Source: Chloroflexi bacterium HGW-Chloroflexi-10 (GTDB taxonomy: Bacteria > Chloroflexota > Anaerolineae > Anaerolineales > Anaerolineaceae). From it: DNA of 64,000 nucleotides. The stretch is from the NCBI GenBank assembly GCA_002840755.1, contig PHBZ01000008.1, positions 1-64,000 of the forward strand, given 5' to 3'. The notes beneath the pieces are model-generated. The model made no database searches. It saw nothing but the letters and a program-made list of their open reading frames with translations, and was not told where the DNA came from. Made by a program: the position numbers and the translations under genes. Shown here one piece after another: positions 61,714-64,000 of this stretch; the stretch's first letter is position 1, and each line of letters opens with the position of its first letter.

Positions 61714-64000
61714 TTACTTCCAAAGTTGATCCTTATCACCCTCCCCATCCACAATTTCCAAAAATTTCTCCAGAATCCCCGGGTCAAACTGCCTGTCGGA
61801 TTGCCCAATTAAATACTGTATCACCTCGTTCTTTGGCCAGGCAGGGCGATAGGGCCTGTTGGAGCTCAGTGCGTCCCACACATCCACAATAGCAAAAATG
61901 CGCGCAGCCACAGGAATATCAAGCCCCCTTAAGCCGCGCGGATAACCGCTCCCATCCCACCGCTCATGGTGGCAATAAGGGATATCCAGGGAAGGTTCCA
62001 GATATGGAATCTTGGAAAGCAAGCCATAGGCATAGGTTGGATGGCGCCGCATGGTAATCCATTCATCATCTGTCAGCGGCCCGGGTTTAAGCAGAATACT
62101 GTCCGGTATACCCATTTTGCCTATATCGTGTAATAGTGCGCCACGTTGAATATGTACCAGTTCATCTGAATCAATTCCCAACCGCCGTGAAAGATCCAAT
62201 GTAAGCTGGACGACGCTCTTGCTATGCCCGGCGGTTTCGCGTTCACGCAATTCCAGCGCTTTAGACCAGCCTTCCAGGGTTGAATCGTAAGCCACCATCA
62301 AATCTCCGGTTAATCTTGTCAGCGCTTCTTCAGAAAATTTCAAATCTTCCACCAGGCTTAACAGTGCCTGCCGTGATCGATCCGCTTCGTCTAAAAGGTG
62401 CTTCAACTCGATCTGGGTGGTCTCCACTTCTTTTTCCGCCTTCTTCCGTTCTGAGATATCAGCAAACATGCCAATCGTATACTTGGGGTGGCCATCCATA
62501 TCACTCACCATGGTGCAGGTCAACTGACCCCAAACATAGTGACCGTCCTTGTGGTGGTTCCGCTTCTCCATGGTGTAAGCAGAACGTTTTCCCTGCCATA
62601 GTTCCTGGAAAAACTGCATATCTTGTTTGCCATCTTCCGGATGAGAGACATCCTGAATGGTAAGGTTGCAGTATTCCTCCAGGGTATAGCCCAGCATGGA
62701 AAGGGTGGCGGGATTGCCGCTAATAAATTTACCATCCTCTGTATGCAGGGAAATCCCAACCGCCGATGTTTCAAAAATCTGACGGAATTTTTCTTCGCTT
62801 TCCCTGAGTGTTTTTTCAGCTTCCTTGCGTTGTTTGATATTACGCGAAACACCCCGGACTTCCACTCTTTTGGTTTCCTCGTTTAGATAATACATGGTGA
62901 CAACTTCTGTCCAGACACTGGAGCCGTCCTTACAGGGTTGTTCTACCTCATTCACATAGAATTTATCACGAGGTACTTTTCCACTCAATAAATCGGCAGC
63001 CTGGCGGATAATTAATTCTTTCAGATACGGTCCCATCTCCGCGGTTACTGCGTCGTCAATCGGCTTGGCCATCACCTCTTCAGCACTATACCCCCTTAAG
63101 CGTTCCACGGATGGGCTGACGTAACGAAAATACATGGTCTCAGTATCCAGAATCCAGACCACGTCCTGAATACTCTCGGTAAGCACACGGTAGCGCTGCT
63201 CATTTTCCTTTTGCTGCGTAAGGTCAATATGGCAGCCAATCAAGCGTTCAGCGCGCCCCTGCGCATCAAAATGCACCAGTCCCCGCGCCAGAATCCAGCG
63301 ATAATTACCATCCTTATGCAGTAGGCGGTATTCAGCTTCATATAAAGGATTATGCCCCTCAATACACTTGATTAAACGCTCTGTGACCAACTCCAGGTCG
63401 TCAGGATGAACCCTGCTCTGCCACTCGTGAATATCATTGGATAACTCATTGACTGCATAGCCAATCTGATTCATCCACTCAGCAGAATAATGTTCCCGAT
63501 TGGTTTGTAATTCACGCTCAAAAAAACCAATATTAGCAGCATTTACTGCCAGACGCAGCCGTTCTTCACTTTTCTGCAGGTCTTCAATAATTCGTTCCCG
63601 GCGTAACCGATTGGTTAATAAAAGCCCCAACAAGGCAGTTCCAATCGGATAAATCACCAATACCGGTATAGTGAGATTTTGCAGAACCTGTAAGGCAGTA
63701 TCCCAGGGCAAGGTGAAAGCGCATAGTAACATGACAATATGCTGAACCAATCCAAACAAATACAGTTCTTGCCAGGTCATCTCGGAGAGCGGACGCTTAC
63801 GTATATGACGCCAGAGGATTCCAATCACCCCTACCGATACAATCACGCTCACCCCCATCATGGTACCGGATCCACCCTGATAAATTCGCAAGGCAACTGT
63901 CATTACCATAGCAATAACCGTGGGAACAGTGCCAAAGAATAACCCGGAAATACCCATCAGCACTGAACGCGTGTCAAAGATTAAGCCGGGAAGCAATATC
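61714..64000 (-). CDS. 5TM-PAS-HD-GYP signalling protein (5' part cut off)
   Basis: At least 760 residues are visible and the frame is open to the window end, so the true start is outside. The N-terminal part has helices of the 5TM-LYT type (IFDTRSVLMGISGLFFGTVP). Three PAS domains with PAC motifs follow (NIGFFERELQTNREHY; QDVVWILDTETMYFRYVS; AVGISLHTEDGKFISGN). A coiled segment leads to a C-terminal HD-GYP domain: AGHSKSVVQLTLDLSRRLG, LLHDIGKMGIPDSIL, HHERWDGSGYPRGLRG and DVWDALSSNRPYRPAW. All HD-GYP residues are intact, so c-di-GMP hydrolysis is expected. Confidence 0.9.
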   Translation of the reverse strand, partial: ILLPGLIFDTRSVLMGISGLFFGTVPTVIAMVMTVALRIYQGGSGTMMGVSVIVSVGVIGILWRHIRKRPLSEMTWQELYLFGLVQHIVMLLCAFTLPWDTALQVLQNLTIPVLVIYPIGTALLGLLLTNRLRRERIIEDLQKSEERLRLAVNAANIGFFERELQTNREHYSAEWMNQIGYAVNELSNDIHEWQSRVHPDDLELVTERLIKCIEGHNPLYEAEYRLLHKDGNYRWILARGLVHFDAQGRAERLIGCHIDLTQQKENEQRYRVLTESIQDVVWILDTETMYFRYVSPSVERLRGYSAEEVMAKPIDDAVTAEMGPYLKELIIRQAADLLSGKVPRDKFYVNEVEQPCKDGSSVWTEVVTMYYLNEETKRVEVRGVSRNIKQRKEAEKTLRESEEKFRQIFETSAVGISLHTEDGKFISGNPATLSMLGYTLEEYCNLTIQDVSHPEDGKQDMQFFQELWQGKRSAYTMEKRNHHKDGHYVWGQLTCTMVSDMDGHPKYTIGMFADISERKKAEKEVETTQIELKHLLDEADRSRQALLSLVEDLKFSEEALTRLTGDLMVAYDSTLEGWSKALELRERETAGHSKSVVQLTLDLSRRLGIDSDELVHIQRGALLHDIGKMGIPDSILLKPGPLTDDEWITMRRHPTYAYGLLSKIPYLEPSLDIPYCHHERWDGSGYPRGLRGLDIPVAARIFAIVDVWDALSSNRPYRPAWPKNEVIQYLIGQSDRQFDPGILEKFLEIVDGEGDKDQLWK

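Overview
The window looks like a chromosomal segment of a Chloroflexota bacterium, most likely of the Anaerolineae type. This is inferred from gene content, not from a marker gene. The pointers are secreted proteins with repeated Cys-containing fibronectin-III-like modules ending in a Y-(L/F)-P-(I/L)-I-(L/F)-K tail, large MalT-type LuxR regulators, UgpB-like transporters, a full-length unsplit larC, and HD-GYP and DUF4118 signalling proteins. No rRNA, tRNA, CRISPR array, transposase or prophage gene was recognised.

Region 1 (1-17056, all + strand) is a potassium and cation homeostasis island. It holds the end of kdpA, kdpB, kdpC, kdpD and kdpE, a second two-component system whose kinase resembles only the C-terminal half of KdpD, a membrane-anchored Usp-like protein, an unknown 375-residue protein, a KimA-like APC permease, a P-type ATPase whose ion-site residues follow the animal Na+/K+ pump pattern, and two TrkA-type RCK proteins with no TrkH/KtrB channel beside them.

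Region 2 (17189-28084) starts with a small secreted fibronectin-like protein. It continues with a tightly packed eight-gene minus-strand operon of about 10 kb: a GntR/FCD regulator, a DapA-superfamily aldolase lacking the usual tyrosine, an Old-Yellow-Enzyme-like oxidoreductase, a ThuA-like protein, a Gfo/Idh/MocA dehydrogenase, a GPH sugar-cation symporter, and two uncharacterised paralogues, one membrane-anchored and one cytoplasmic. The paralogues share motifs reminiscent of alpha/alpha-toroid polysaccharide lyases. A perfect 18-bp palindrome lies just upstream of gntR. This operon is the best candidate for an undescribed catabolic system.

Region 3 (28520-45588) is a patchwork of small single genes: VanZ-like, a rifampin-phosphotransferase-like enzyme, HAD, a frameshifted RibD/DHFR remnant, HIT, DoxX, an OhrR-type MarR regulator, DUF2785, VOC, MOSC, a methyltransferase, ABM, GNAT, SnoaL-like, a tandem HD/HD-GYP protein, DUF1697, an FMN reductase, and a TPM/LemA pair. 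Most look like stress, detoxification or accessory functions.

Region 4 (45820-56185) has a 1182-residue secreted protein with six tandem repeats of exactly 297 bp, a decayed intergenic stretch, a UgpB/A/E-like ABC transporter without its ATPase, and a MalT-like LuxR regulator that may be translated from a leaderless mRNA.

Region 5 (56314-64000, minus strand) has larB-larE-larC for the nickel-pincer cofactor without larA, a UvrA2-type ABC ATPase, and the truncated gene of a 5TM-PAS-HD-GYP signalling protein.
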